Assembly (NCBI RefSeq): GCF_902148845.1
Contig: NC_043745.1
Coordinates: 18,194,661 to 18,258,660 of the forward strand
Direction of reading: 5' to 3'
DNA: 64,000 bases
DNA from: Salarias fasciatus
Lineage: Eukaryota > Chordata > Actinopteri > Blenniiformes > Blenniidae
The notes beneath the pieces were generated by a model. That model was not told where the DNA came from. It saw nothing but the letters and a program-made list of their open reading frames with translations, and searched no databases. Shown one piece after another: positions 10,519 through 22,174 of the stretch. Position numbers and translations under genes: made by a program. Position 1 is the stretch's first letter; each line of letters starts with the position of its first letter.

Positions 10519-13500
10519 TTACAGCGGCAGAATGTGGTCTTGTTTGAGGTCCCGCTCTTCAGGTTTTGCCTCCCCAGCCAGCGGCCTGCTGGGAAACAAC
10601 CTCCTCAGAGGGCTCACGTCTCCAACTACAAAGAGAAACAAAGGGAAGAGATGATCAGACTCAACCTCCAGCAGCACAAAGACAGTGAAACTTTAAAATG
10701 CTTATTTGTCTGTGCAAATGTTTACCACAAAAAAACCTACCTTTGTAAAGCTCTTTCTCTGTCCAAGACTCGCCAGAGCCGATTTCAACAGGCATGTCGC
10801 GCACGAACAGATCCTCTCCTGCGGAGCCTTCATAGCCACCGGAGCTTTCTTCGCTCGGAAGGATCAGAGGAGACTCGCCCTCCTCCTCCAGCACTGGTTT
10901 TTCCATCTTCTCCTCCTCCTCCTCGTCGTCCTCCAGTTCCCAATCATCATATTCCTCCTCCTCCTCCTCCTCCTCCTCCTCCTTTTCCTCTCCCACTTGT
11001 GGCTCATCTTCATACTCCTCCTGCTCCTCCTTCATCTCCTCCTGTTCCCAAGCTGGACTCTCATCCTCCACAGGCTCAGCCTCTCTGCAAAATACACAGT
11101 CATGCAGGTAATGTCATTTTGAGTTTCATGGTGGAAATAGAAAATCAGATCATTTATATTTTATCATTTTTAAACCCTTTTAAAGAAAACTTCATCGCTC
11201 TCAAAGCGTCTTTAATATGAACTTCTTTACTTAAATTTCTATTTAGGATTGTGTATTCCATTCAGTTTCACATAATCACCCAAACAATTATGTTGAAACA
11301 ACAATAAATTCATATTAAAAAGAAATCTATGTGTGTAGAATATATTAATATTATGAGGTTTTGGAAATATTCATTTATTAGTTTAAATGCAACAAAATAA
11401 ATTGAATTCGAGACACAGTTTGAAATAAAAATGGATTTAAGTTCTGCTTTCCTGAACGAGAACCACTGACAGGCATGTTGATGACATCCAGACAAACTAA
11501 ACAAAAGTGCAGAATTTCTCTTAAGTCCAACCGAGAACAATTACAGTCCAGAATTGCCTCTATGGAGAGAAATCCATGATGAGTGGCAGATTTTTCTGTA
11601 TGAAAATAAGCATTTCTGCCTTTTCCCAAAATATACCAGGGGTCTCAACAGATTTTAATTCAGGGACTTGATTTCATTTTGACTGGTAAAATACTGTCAG
11701 GATAACATTTACATTCAGACTTTGGAGTTCTTCATTATTGAAACACAAAATAGCTATATATGATAAAAAAAATATCTGTTTTTATAAATTAAAGCAACAA
11801 TTACTCCCCAAAATTACTACGAACACAACATAAAGCAAATTTGAATGACCTGAAATGTGAAAACACAGTGAAATGTCCCAAAAAACTGCTGTTGCATGAT
11901 GCAAGTCTTTACAAACTCATCTTGACTGCATGGCATTATGGCGAATGTTTCAGAATTTTACCATTTGCTGTGCAGCTTAGAGGGCTGGATTACAAAAAAA
12001 AAAAAAAAAACAAACAAAAAAAAACAACAAGAAACCCGCATAAGCCGATGTTTAATTTTTGTGTGTATTTGGGCAAACACTAATGTGTCGATATCATCAA
12101 GAATTCCGACATCATCCCTCAATTTTTCAATATTTTTTAAAATATTTTCTAACAATTGTCAAAATAAATCAAAGGAAAGATTAAGATCATCTAAGTTTCT
12201 GATAGTTGTCTAATTTATCATGCAGGACTAGTGATTCAAGCATTGTGTTCACTGGTCTTGAAGAGTGTTTCTGTGCGATTGCACCATGCAGACTTGTGCT
12301 TCACTGACACCTGCTGGCCCCCAAGCTGGAGTTCAGTCACTCCCAAAGCTTATATGAAAGGCTAACAGGCTCGACTGAGTGACAGCGTCTTTATGTTCTC
12401 CTTTTTCTTATGGACATAAAATGCATTAGTTTGAAAAGAACTTTGTGGATCATGATTGAGAACTGATTTTCAATAAAAACTATGAAGTCATCACAGTTGA
12501 ACTGGGTCACATGCAAAGTTTTTTAAGTGACATTTTCCATTTATTTGCAGTGTTACAGTTTATACCAACATGTATTCAGTTATTTTCTAAAGTTGAAGTA
12601 TCTGTCTGGCATGGTACATACACAGATGCAAAACAATAGACCAGAAACAGCAGCCCACCCGGCGTCACGGCCCACTTCCTCTCAACACTTCCCTGTGACT
12701 TCCTGTTCAAGCTGCGCAGTGAAAAGACAGGTCTGCTGCTGAAATGCTGTTGCTCATAATGACGTTGGAATCCAAAAAAAAAAAAAAAAAAAACCCACAC
12801 TCTGACTAACAAGCCAGACATCTCTCTGTACAGCCTTTATTTTCTGAGGTATTTCACAATCGTTCACATGGTCTGCAGCTGTCCTGTTTACTGAGTGCAC
12901 TTGACCATTTATAGTCTTGTTTATGGTCATGTCTCCGCCATGTAACCCTTTCCTGAATTTCTGTAGAACAACTGTCACACATCTGTGGTCTCATCGTCTG
13001 TGGGTTAAATTTTTTTGCATACTTAATTTTGCAGCGGGTTAAATTCATCAAACGATTCATCCAGTGGCGTTCAGCACTGTGGACAGACTTCAACTGACAA
13101 TTAATAGTCAGCTCTGGTTTCTTCTTTTTAGAACTTTCCTTTTTTAAAATGAAATAGAAGATCATTAGCTGATAGTATTGAGGGTTAAGGGGAACTTCAA
13201 GAGAGGAAACTGAGGTTTTAAAAGACAACTGTGATATTTTCCTCAGCGCCTCATACTAATTTCAGACAGGGGCATAAAAAGTTTTTTTTTAACTCATTAC
13301 GCATTTATTATTGGTACTGTTATCATTGTCGATCAAAATGTATATATTTTATCTTCAAATTTGTTTTCTTTCATATATGTGTCCACACATTTTGTATACA
13401 TGCAAAAACAAGAAACTAAGAAAGACAGGAATTTTAACCAAAACACTGGTTAAATGGTTGAATTTAACAAAATGGTGTGATTACACACAGCTACCAGATC

Positions 13501-13940
13501 AGAGTTTTCTACAGACTGCTGTTACCATCTTCCAAAATAACTAAAACTCAAGATTTTTTTTTTTTTTTAATAAAACCATTGATGTTATGGAATCAAACAA
13601 CAATGGGAAACTATCGCTTGATAATTAGTTAATAATTCACTGCAGAACTTAGTGATCAAAAGAGCTTCTCGACAGCCATCAAGTTAAATCTGCTGTTATG
13701 CTTTAAATATTTTTTTGGGAGGTTATTTCATACATTTACTTCTTTTAAGTGGTGCAAATCCAGCCTTGCATGTTCCACCATACACTGGGTGCTTGGCTGT
13801 TCATACACACTCTTCTCACACACATCATTATGAGAGCATCAGATCTGAAATGGCTGTTTGTTCAAGGACTGACTGCACTTCCTCTGTAATGACGCTTCGT
13901 TGCAGAGCTAAAGTTTGTTGCAAGTTCACCACAAACACAC

Positions 13941-13987
<47 letters not shown>

Positions 13988-16372
13988 CACACACTCACAC
14001 ACACACACACGCACGTACACACAAACTCAAATGAAAAACAACAAAGTACTTTTGAATAAAAATATTGATAAGATTGTTAAAACTTCATTTTTCCCTAAAA
14101 CAGTTTAAATTTGTTTATTTAGACATTTATTCATTGGTTTTATTTCATTATCCTCTATCAGCTGCATTTTCTTACAGTTTTCTTAACAGTTTTTTTTACT
14201 TCCAAACAGTAGAAGTTAAACCAAAATATTTGCAGATGAGTTACTATCTTGATCCGTCTGATGTATTGTTTTTTGAGTGAGTTTGAGGGGATAAATGGCT
14301 AAACCATGAGCTCTTCAGTCCTCTACTTGAACTCTCTGTTCTGTGGTTCCCTCCATTTCTCTTTGCACCATTTTGGTTTTTCTTGGCCGACTACCTCACA
14401 CTTACACAGTCTTCAGATTCAAAGTGCATGGAGGCACGCACACAGGCAAACAGATAAACATGAACACTGTTCCATTGGTTTGTAATGACCGGAGATCAAA
14501 AGGATCAGCACAATTTTTGCATTTAAACTAAGCGTTTTTCTGCGTTGATGGTCGATGACGTTTACTTTTTCAGGTTCAAACATGGGAGTACGGTCAGTCC
14601 TTCCACCTCTCTTCAGTGACAGGTCAAACTAAATCTATTACCTGATCAGTCTCATCACACTCTCATGAATACTTACAGATTCTGCGCAGCAGAGGCGGGT
14701 AGTTTGCCCGGCAGGTCTGGACTCCACTCCATTTCTTGGGTTTGCTGGGTCACACAGTTGGCGTCATCATCCTCAGGGTTACATCTCACAAACTTGTACA
14801 CTGCAGTTCTTGGGGCTCCTATGGAGAGGAAAGTGTTAATAAGGTTAAGTTGACAGTGGTTTTCTTTTGTAACACTTGACTCTAACAAATTTGTTCAGAC
14901 AGCATTGTTTTGGGGCAACATCTTATTGCTCATTTGTTGACTGCTGTTAAACAAAGCGCCACACTGAGTATTTCAAGAGATTGCAACATTATTCTGCAAC
15001 AGTAAACGGCTGGTTTAGTAAGCTTCGAAGGTGTTTCTTCGAGAATGCGATAGAATAGGAAGTATCACAATTATATTTTAAAAAGCCAGTGTTGCAGTGT
15101 TTAATTCTCTGAAATAAATAATCAAATTGAGTTTACTAAAGTTCTCTCGCAGCTGTCTATCGTTGATCGTGTTTTAACTGAATACAGAAGTTTCAGGGCT
15201 CTTGATAAATCGGCCACTGTTTGTAGCGTGCAAATAGTATTTCCTCCTAAATTATTAGCACTGATAAGGAAATCTGTCACCATCATTGTTATTAACTTTA
15301 CATATCTGATGTTTCAGTGGCTTATTTCTGACGAGAGGCTTCCTGTGAAAAACTGTGATAACCAGAAATAAAAAAGGACAGGTTTTTTTGTTGTTGTTGT
15401 TGTTGTGAAGACACTGAATGTACTCTGTGTATAATAAGTTGAGAGATGCTGATTCGTTTGAAAAGGTCAAGTGCCTGTTCATGCTTTGAGTGTTTGTGAT
15501 TAAAACCTAATTATAGTCTCCCAGAAGCTGCTTCATGTTTAGGCCCAAATGCTCATCAGATAAAGGATGAATCAAAGTTTTATGAGAACAATAAACCGAA
15601 TTTAAAGCAGTCATTGTGAAACTTCTCTCATGCTGTTGTAAGAAGTTCCTCAAGTCTGAACTGAAATGGGGGAGAAAAACTTTTTATGCGTATTAATTTA
15701 ATAAAAGTTTTCAGATTTAAGCTTATAAGATTGGCAGTCTCATGTTGTGTATGTTGTATGTGATAAATCTAACGGTCTATCTTTTTTTAATGAGCATTGT
15801 GAATTTAAAAAAAATCCTTTCATCATTTGATCATTTAGATAGCCTAAATGTTAAGTGTTGGTAGACTCAAACATTTGTCATTCAAAATGGAAAGTTATAC
15901 TGAACAGAAATAAGGCCATAATGCAGTTTTTTAGTACAACCTCCTTTAAAAATCGAAGATATTTTTATATTTCTCGGGTTTTCCCCCCAAAACCTTTTCC
16001 TTCCTCTTATTCACAATACGACTTTATTCTCCATGTGTCATGGTGAAAGCCTCAAAATCCCCTTTGAACTTGACGAGATTTAAAAAAAAAAAAAAAAAAA
16101 TCGAAACTTAAGTCGGAAACTGAAACGCATCTGCATTTTCCGACTGAGCCTGAACGAGACATGAAAGGTTTGGGGTTTACAGGTGGGTCGACAGGATGAT
16201 CTGCACGAGCCAATAATGACTAATTCCAACAACTCCTCTCATCTGAATTAATGACTCACTGGAACTTACGGTAATAACTCTTTCGACAGCAGAGAAGTCA
16301 GTCACTTTATCTCTGTTACTTCTCCACCAGAACCCCCAAACCCCCCATTCTGGACCACCTTCAGTTAAAGTC

Positions 16373-16409
<37 letters not shown>

Positions 16410-16491
16410 TCCTTCACTCAGAAAAGCTGGACTCACCCTTCCCGTTATGTAAGGACAGGACGCAGACAGCGAGCAGCAGAAACACCTTCAT
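10519..16491 (-). CDS. srgn: Serglycin, secretory-granule proteoglycan core protein
   Basis: Serglycin carries glycosaminoglycan chains and packs proteases and other basic cargo in secretory granules of blood cells. Four coding exons were joined: 16437-16491 (signal peptide MKVFLLLAVCVLSLHNG), 14677-14818, 10741-11084 and 10519-10625. They total 648 nt, or 215 aa. Exon 2 encodes YKFVRCNPEDDDANC, matching the family's RCNPxxxxANC segment with its cysteine pair (C31, C40). Exon 3 is dominated by Glu/Asp, including ten consecutive Glu at about 101-110. Ser-Gly sites for chain attachment appear at S147-G148 and S169-G170, in acidic surroundings. Exon 4 gives a basic-to-neutral tail ending HILPL. 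Human serglycin is 158 aa in three exons with a long Ser-Gly run, so this protein is longer and its Ser-Gly run is missing. The neighbours kifbp and vps26a support the call. Confidence 0.9.
11085..14676 (-). other. srgn intron 2, AT-rich with microsatellite
   Basis: This is the 3.6-kb intron between srgn exons 2 and 3. It holds poly(A)/poly(T) runs near 11995, 12775 and 13555, and a compound CA microsatellite at 13935-14023. No coding exon fits the srgn frame here. The ORFs seen are short and of AT-rich composition. Confidence 0.6.
16375..16408. repeat. (CT)n microsatellite
   Basis: This CT tract begins about 30 bp after the splice donor of srgn coding exon 1, inside intron 1. It reads as GA repeats in the transcript. 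Confidence 0.9.
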
Positions 16492-16690
16492 CCTCAGCCG
16501 TGTCCTCTTCAACGGAAAAAATACGTACTTATATATGTATATATATGTAAAAAAAACAACACTTGTTCCTCGGGGTTGTGGCTTGTTGTCGAGCGGCAGA
16601 CTGGAGGCAGGGCGCTCGGCGCGGTCTTAAAGCGGCGCGGACCCGGAGAGGCTCGGCCCTCCGGAGTGCGTCATGGTTTCCTCAAGTCTT
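16492..16690 (-). promoter_or_regulatory. srgn 5' region
   Basis: An alternating AT stretch (TATATATGTATATATATG, 16531-16548) lies 40-60 bp upstream of the srgn ATG and could act as a TATA-type element on the minus strand. Beyond it the DNA turns GC-rich (about 16590-16675). The transcription start is not visible, so this is a positional inference. Confidence 0.3.
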
Positions 16691-19336
16691 TACTCCCACA
16701 GAGAGAAAGTCGCTGAACATCCTCAGTGGAAACTTCAATATCACGTATCTCACTCCGAGTTTGCGCGACTGCGCTCCAGAAGCAAGGAAATACCAGAAGA
16801 TAGCGGCCAAAGATTCAATCTCTCGTTCTTTTTTCTCTCTGTTTAAAAGTGATGGTCACCGAGAGGAAGAGGCAATCCGTCTTAATTGGCTGAGAGGCTC
16901 GTTCAGATAAGAAGTGGAGATTATTTCACTTCACTTTATGAAAGACTGCTTGATTTAGAGAGCACCATTCACCAAAAAAGTTTATTTCTAACTAATAATT
17001 GAAAATTGATAATAACGTCACTGAACTGTCATGTCCAAGATTGAGGTGAAATTGCAGTTTTGTATCTTTTCCTTATGTAATTAAACTGGTGGATTTTAAT
17101 TTGAAATCACAAATTAACTATAAAAGAAGGATCCCGAGCAAAGCGCTGTGAACACAAAGTGCAAGTTTACAGTCGGCCAGATGTTTTCAGTAAGTCATAT
17201 TCAGGGTGCTTTATTAAAATAATACAGAATAACATAGTAGTAATATATGGAGTGATGTAGCCAGTAGTGAAAGATAAGATACATTCATGAAACACTGGCA
17301 GACATCCAGTGGGAAATATATACAATTTCTGTACATTTTAAGATGGATATTGTGAACTTTGTGATTATACTCAGTAATATTATTTTCATGTGAAAATGAC
17401 TAGCCAGTTTTAAGCTGAGTGAAGTGTTGCAATGGTGGGGTTTTGCGATTCAGTTATATGATTCAAGCAGAATGTCCAGAAAACTCCCTCATTATACTTT
17501 CACCCGTTCCACTTTTACTTCCTTCAGACCTATTTTTCTTTTTGTTCAGCCTGCTTCAGTTTATTAAAAAAAAAAAAAATCACACTCAACTCATGTTTCC
17601 TTGTAAGTGAAGTGGAAAGAACTGGGTGTGCATTAGTTGCTCACATGTGGCTCCTACTCAGCTCTCCCTGTGTTTCACAGCAGTAAACAGAACAACGCAG
17701 TGAAGACTGGACAAGAACTGATTTTGTGTCATTCAATGTCTTTAATGTGTCTTCACAAGTCCTGCAGATGTTTGTCAGTATTCTGAAGTAATCAGTCAAT
17801 TTACTCTTGTGCTGTTTATAATCCCAGTTTGAGTTCAAGTTGAAACCTTTTGCTCTATTTGTATTTCATTCCACTTCATGGCAGGAAGAAATAAACTCAA
17901 ACAAGTGGTTGGAGGACTTTATAAAGCAAATAAATCAACAAAATTCTCTGCAATGACACAACAATCAGTATGAAATCAAATGAGGCTGTCCTTATAAATG
18001 ATATTTTACCCACTGCTGTTGTTCTTTTTGTGATATAAGACGATGCCGGTAAACACAAGTTGAGACATTTTCTGCTGCTGACATCTGGAATGTGACAGTG
18101 CCTCAGGCAGACAAAACGTTTTCGCGGTGTTATTTCCTCGAATGGTGACTAAGAAGTCAGTCTGAACTCATAAGTGCTGACATGAGAAGATGTAAACGTA
18201 TGTAACTACAGATTATGTTGCAAGCAGATGACTGAAATCCAGTGTAACTTTAGGGAAGTGTGACTGGTGGAGAGAGGGGACAGATGGAGAACAAGAATAA
18301 TTCAACCTGCTTTTGCAGATTTTTATCACGCATCACACCAGATGACATGTTCTGAAAAGGATTTCACAGAGACAACTTAGCTGATACGTCATTAAAGATT
18401 ATTAATGATTAATGTTTAACATTCTAGTGTAGGTGTTTACCACCTGCACCACCGATTTCCACTGGTAACTCAATGTCTCCAGAACTTATCACAAAAGTTC
18501 ATATGTCACTTTTTAAAAATTGAACACTGTGTTGAAACTAAATGTAAATCCAATCCCTATTTTTTTTTTTAAATTTTTTGTTTGTTTTATATTTCCAATG
18601 ACAAACACACTCCATAAGCATTTTGGTCCTGTGGGGTTTTAAGTGAATGTACATTTCTTCACTTGCTTGTAGCGTAATGGTGTCACTCGGAGATGATTTT
18701 CGCTGATAACGTATCTGTGGTCTGGACGTGTATCTGTGACTGTCACCTCATCAGCACATCACATCATCTCCCAGCATGCCTCAGTTGTTATCACACGCTG
18801 TTGCTACACACACTTTACGTATTTTTCTTTGACTGTGAACCCAATGTGACACTCGTTCGTTTCATTTATTTATTTATTTTTGTTATAGAGACAAACACTG
18901 AATGAAAGTCGTGAACAGCTCTCCAAGGGCAGAAATTTCAATTTTTTTTAACTTGAAAGATTAATTTCCATATGAAACCCACTTGCACAGTTCAAAAGTG
19001 TGTATAAGATGCTGGTTTATGTCTCCAATGACAGTTGCAATGATCTCCCTATCAGTGTGTCTAATTTATTATCAACTCTCTCAGATAATTCCTGTTCAAA
19101 ACACAGAGAGAGGCGTCTGTATAGCTCTTCCTTTGGCTGCTCTGTACAGGTCTCCTCTCTTTCCAGGTTTACTTTGTTCCCTCTTAACTTTTTTGGATAC
19201 GATGAGACAGAAAACTCGAAGAGAGCGAACACTTTGTTTCAGCTGCGACTTTGGTCCAATGCTGCAGGAAGTGGTAACATCATTTGCTATCATTTTCCTT
19301 CAGGAAATGACACACTACCCTGCCCAGCATTTTATC

Positions 19337-19397
<61 letters not shown>

Positions 19398-21270
19398 CCA
19401 CACATCCGCACACTGTGAATGACATCTTCATGTGACACAAATACCTAGTTAAAACTCATCACTTCACACAGCTTGTCTCCCCCACAACACAAAATGACGA
19501 TCCTCTTGCAAATATCGCATTATCTCAACCATTGCAAAATAATAATGCGTCTTATATATTCACGCCTATGGTGATTTTCTTGCAGCAGCTGGTGTCATAC
19601 AGTATTTATAAAAAATCAGCCTTTTCCAATCCTCTTGGTTTCCGTTCCCACCCTGCTCCGACCGTGATGCAGTCTGTTGTGTGAGGAACCAGAGTTTACG
19701 GCAGTTCAAAGCCATTTTCACTCTCTTATATAGGGAAATCCAGTTAATGTACAAGCAGATTCCCATTTGCCCTCTGTTGTGTTCCTGGTTTGCTGTGATC
19801 AGTATTTAACCTTCAGCAGGAGGCTCATGGTCCCCTGGAGGCCACACCACACGGATCACATTTTTATTGACTCTGTTGCTCATATCATGATGCCAGATAA
19901 GCAACACACCCATCAAAGCTGGCAGAATGAGGACTGCCACCTCAGAGTGGTCCTGTTCCGAGTGATGGATGTAAGTTTCAAAGTCTTATCCTCCTGACAA
20001 CAAAACAACATGTCAAAATTTATTTGAGTAAAGTTATTAGTCCCATCTAAACACAGGCACTTCAAACTAAACGAGACAACTCACTGGAAAGTATATGTTG
20101 AATGTAACATAGTAAGTTATTTAACTGTTTCCATTAAAAAATAGGAATTCTTATTAATAAAAAAACAAACAAACATGTGCTGTAGGAAATTCAACAAGAC
20201 AAAGTTAATTATTTTGGAACTATCTTGATTTTAGACCTTTATGCTAATATCAGTGTGTGTGGGCTGGATTTCCGGTGAGGTGTCATATTTACAGTACATT
20301 AAATTTAGTGTCTTTGAGAAATATCAATGCAAGTCTTGACATGCTTCAGAAAAACTACTGGTGTCTTTAAATGAAAGCAGGAATTTCAGGTTTTGATGCA
20401 GCGAGAGAAAAACAAAGAAAATACAATGACTGTTTAATTGTAGTGTGCACTTCGGATTGTCTCTAGTGTATTGATTTACATGTTTGTGTGTGTTTGAGCG
20501 TCTTGACTTGCCGTTATGTAAACCGAACCAAACCAAACCGACTGCTCAGGTGGTGGCATTTTTTGCATCGTCCATTTTTCTGAAAAGATTTATGTCACTT
20601 CTCTGAAACTGCCATCCACTGTTGCAATCGACTTCCCAAATGAATCACTCCTACGTATTTCGTTCTTGATTTATTATCTTCCTCAAACTTCACACAGAGT
20701 TCACTTCAGGATGAACAGAGTTTTAGAACGATCTTGAATAAATAGCTGGACACCGGACAAATCAACTGTGAGAGCAGTCCGCTACACAACTCATATCTTC
20801 TGTTATTATAGAATCACAGCTTCAAACCTCCCAAACGATCACTGGGGTCAAGCAAAGCAAAGCTGAATAACTTTACCGGTAGTAGAAAATTGTCTACGCA
20901 TCAACAAAGACATCCGATTTCTGGGAAGCAGGAGCTTCCTCTTCCAAAAACACGCCAGACATTCAGAACATTTATGAAAACCTCCAGTTAACTCAAGTTC
21001 AATTAGCAGGACTAAACTCCAGAAAAAACTATATTTTCAGGTATATCCTGGACAGTGGAATGTGCAATGGTTTGAGATACTGCCACAGACCACATGCCCT
21101 AGTTTTTGTGTTTCTAATTTTGACTGATTAAGCTTCAAATGACGCAGTATCAACCTATAAAGTCCAGGTGCACAATGCCCTGTTAATCACAATAATCTTT
21201 AAACTCTGACTAAACACGGTAATTTCAACGAGAGAACAATAAGTGCTCAGTCACTTAAGGCATTATTTGT
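16691..21270. other. Intergenic stretch between srgn and kifbp
   Basis: No gene could be supported over this roughly 4.6-kb AT-rich stretch. It holds poly(A) and poly(T) tracts (17563, 18560) and a CA microsatellite at 19339-19395. Short ORFs here lack splice context and family resemblance. Confidence 0.6.
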
Positions 21271-21276
21271 TTTATT
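21271..21276 (-). terminator. Candidate poly(A) signal of kifbp
   Basis: AATAAA on the minus strand, about 900 bp downstream of the kifbp stop. If used, it places the small membrane-like ORF at 21620-21901 inside the kifbp 3' UTR. Confidence 0.35.
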
Positions 21277-21619
21277 AGGACAGTTACAGACATTGCAATA
21301 ATGTGGGAAAACAGATTCCATGTGTTCTCTCATGTGCCCAGTGCTGACAAACCTTCAGCTTTTCACTCGGTGAATTACCGCAGCCTCACATTTCCGTCAC
21401 ATGGACACACACACCAATAAAGGCTTCCCTATTCCACCCTCAAAAACAAACAGAAATGCACATATTGCTATTGTGACACATCTGATTTTCTTAATCGGTT
21501 TAATTACAATATAGAGACTAGAGTTTGCATGAAACAGTTGATATTCTTTATATGATGGAAGGGAAACGACACAGCTTCTCCGGATGCAGCTCGTAACATG
21601 CAGATTTGGCATTGATGTA

Positions 21620-21901
21620 CTAAACCAATGTCATTTTGGCCGCGTAGTGATTAGTGATTAATAGACTCGTGAAGTAAACGAAGATGTTAGGAGCCTGGAG
21701 CGCTTTATAGAAAATAAAGCCACAATAAATGAAAACCAATATGATCAACATTAAAAAAACAGGAATCAGACTGAGCTTCACAGAGGACACTTTAAATAGT
21801 TGCACACAATTTAATGAAGCAATATAAATACAATCCAATAAAAGGAAAGCTACTGTAAGCATGCTGAGAACAATGACTGAGATGTTTAAAATGTATTTCA
21901 T
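21620..21901 (-). other. Unassigned hydrophobic ORF, 93 codons
   Basis: The ORF predicts two strongly hydrophobic segments (about residues 5-32 and 44-68) separated by a short polar loop, and ends KMTLV. It could be a fragment of a multi-span membrane protein, but I cannot place it in a family. Composition is AT-rich, and AT-rich DNA often yields hydrophobic ORFs by chance. It lies on the kifbp strand within its likely 3' UTR. Confidence 0.2.
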
Positions 21902-22174
21902 TTGTAATCTGGATTAGCAGTAAACAGAGCACTAAATTCAAGACTCATAAGAGAGAACATGATCGGCCGAAGTAACTGAAACGGTCTTGTGAAAGAAGCA
22001 CGCTCAGTCACCAAAAAAAAAAAAAAAGAGGCCATCACCAATTAGAAGTAAGTCTGAGTCGGACTGTGATGTTGTTGAGCGTCCATGGATTATGGATTGG
22101 TGAAAGTCGATATATTGGCTCTGTTAGAAGGGTTAACAGCAGTAGGGTAGCCAGATAGTGGAAAGCGGCGCTGC

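Noticed and set aside
10661-11071. Stand-alone acidic protein beginning MEDESPAWEQ
   Set aside because: The frame continues upstream to a good acceptor at 11084 and joins in phase to the serglycin exon 2, so the internal Met is not the start.
10706-11122. Leu-rich plus-strand ORF of 138 codons
   Set aside because: It is the antisense shadow of the srgn acidic exon; the CTC repeats read as Leu on this strand.
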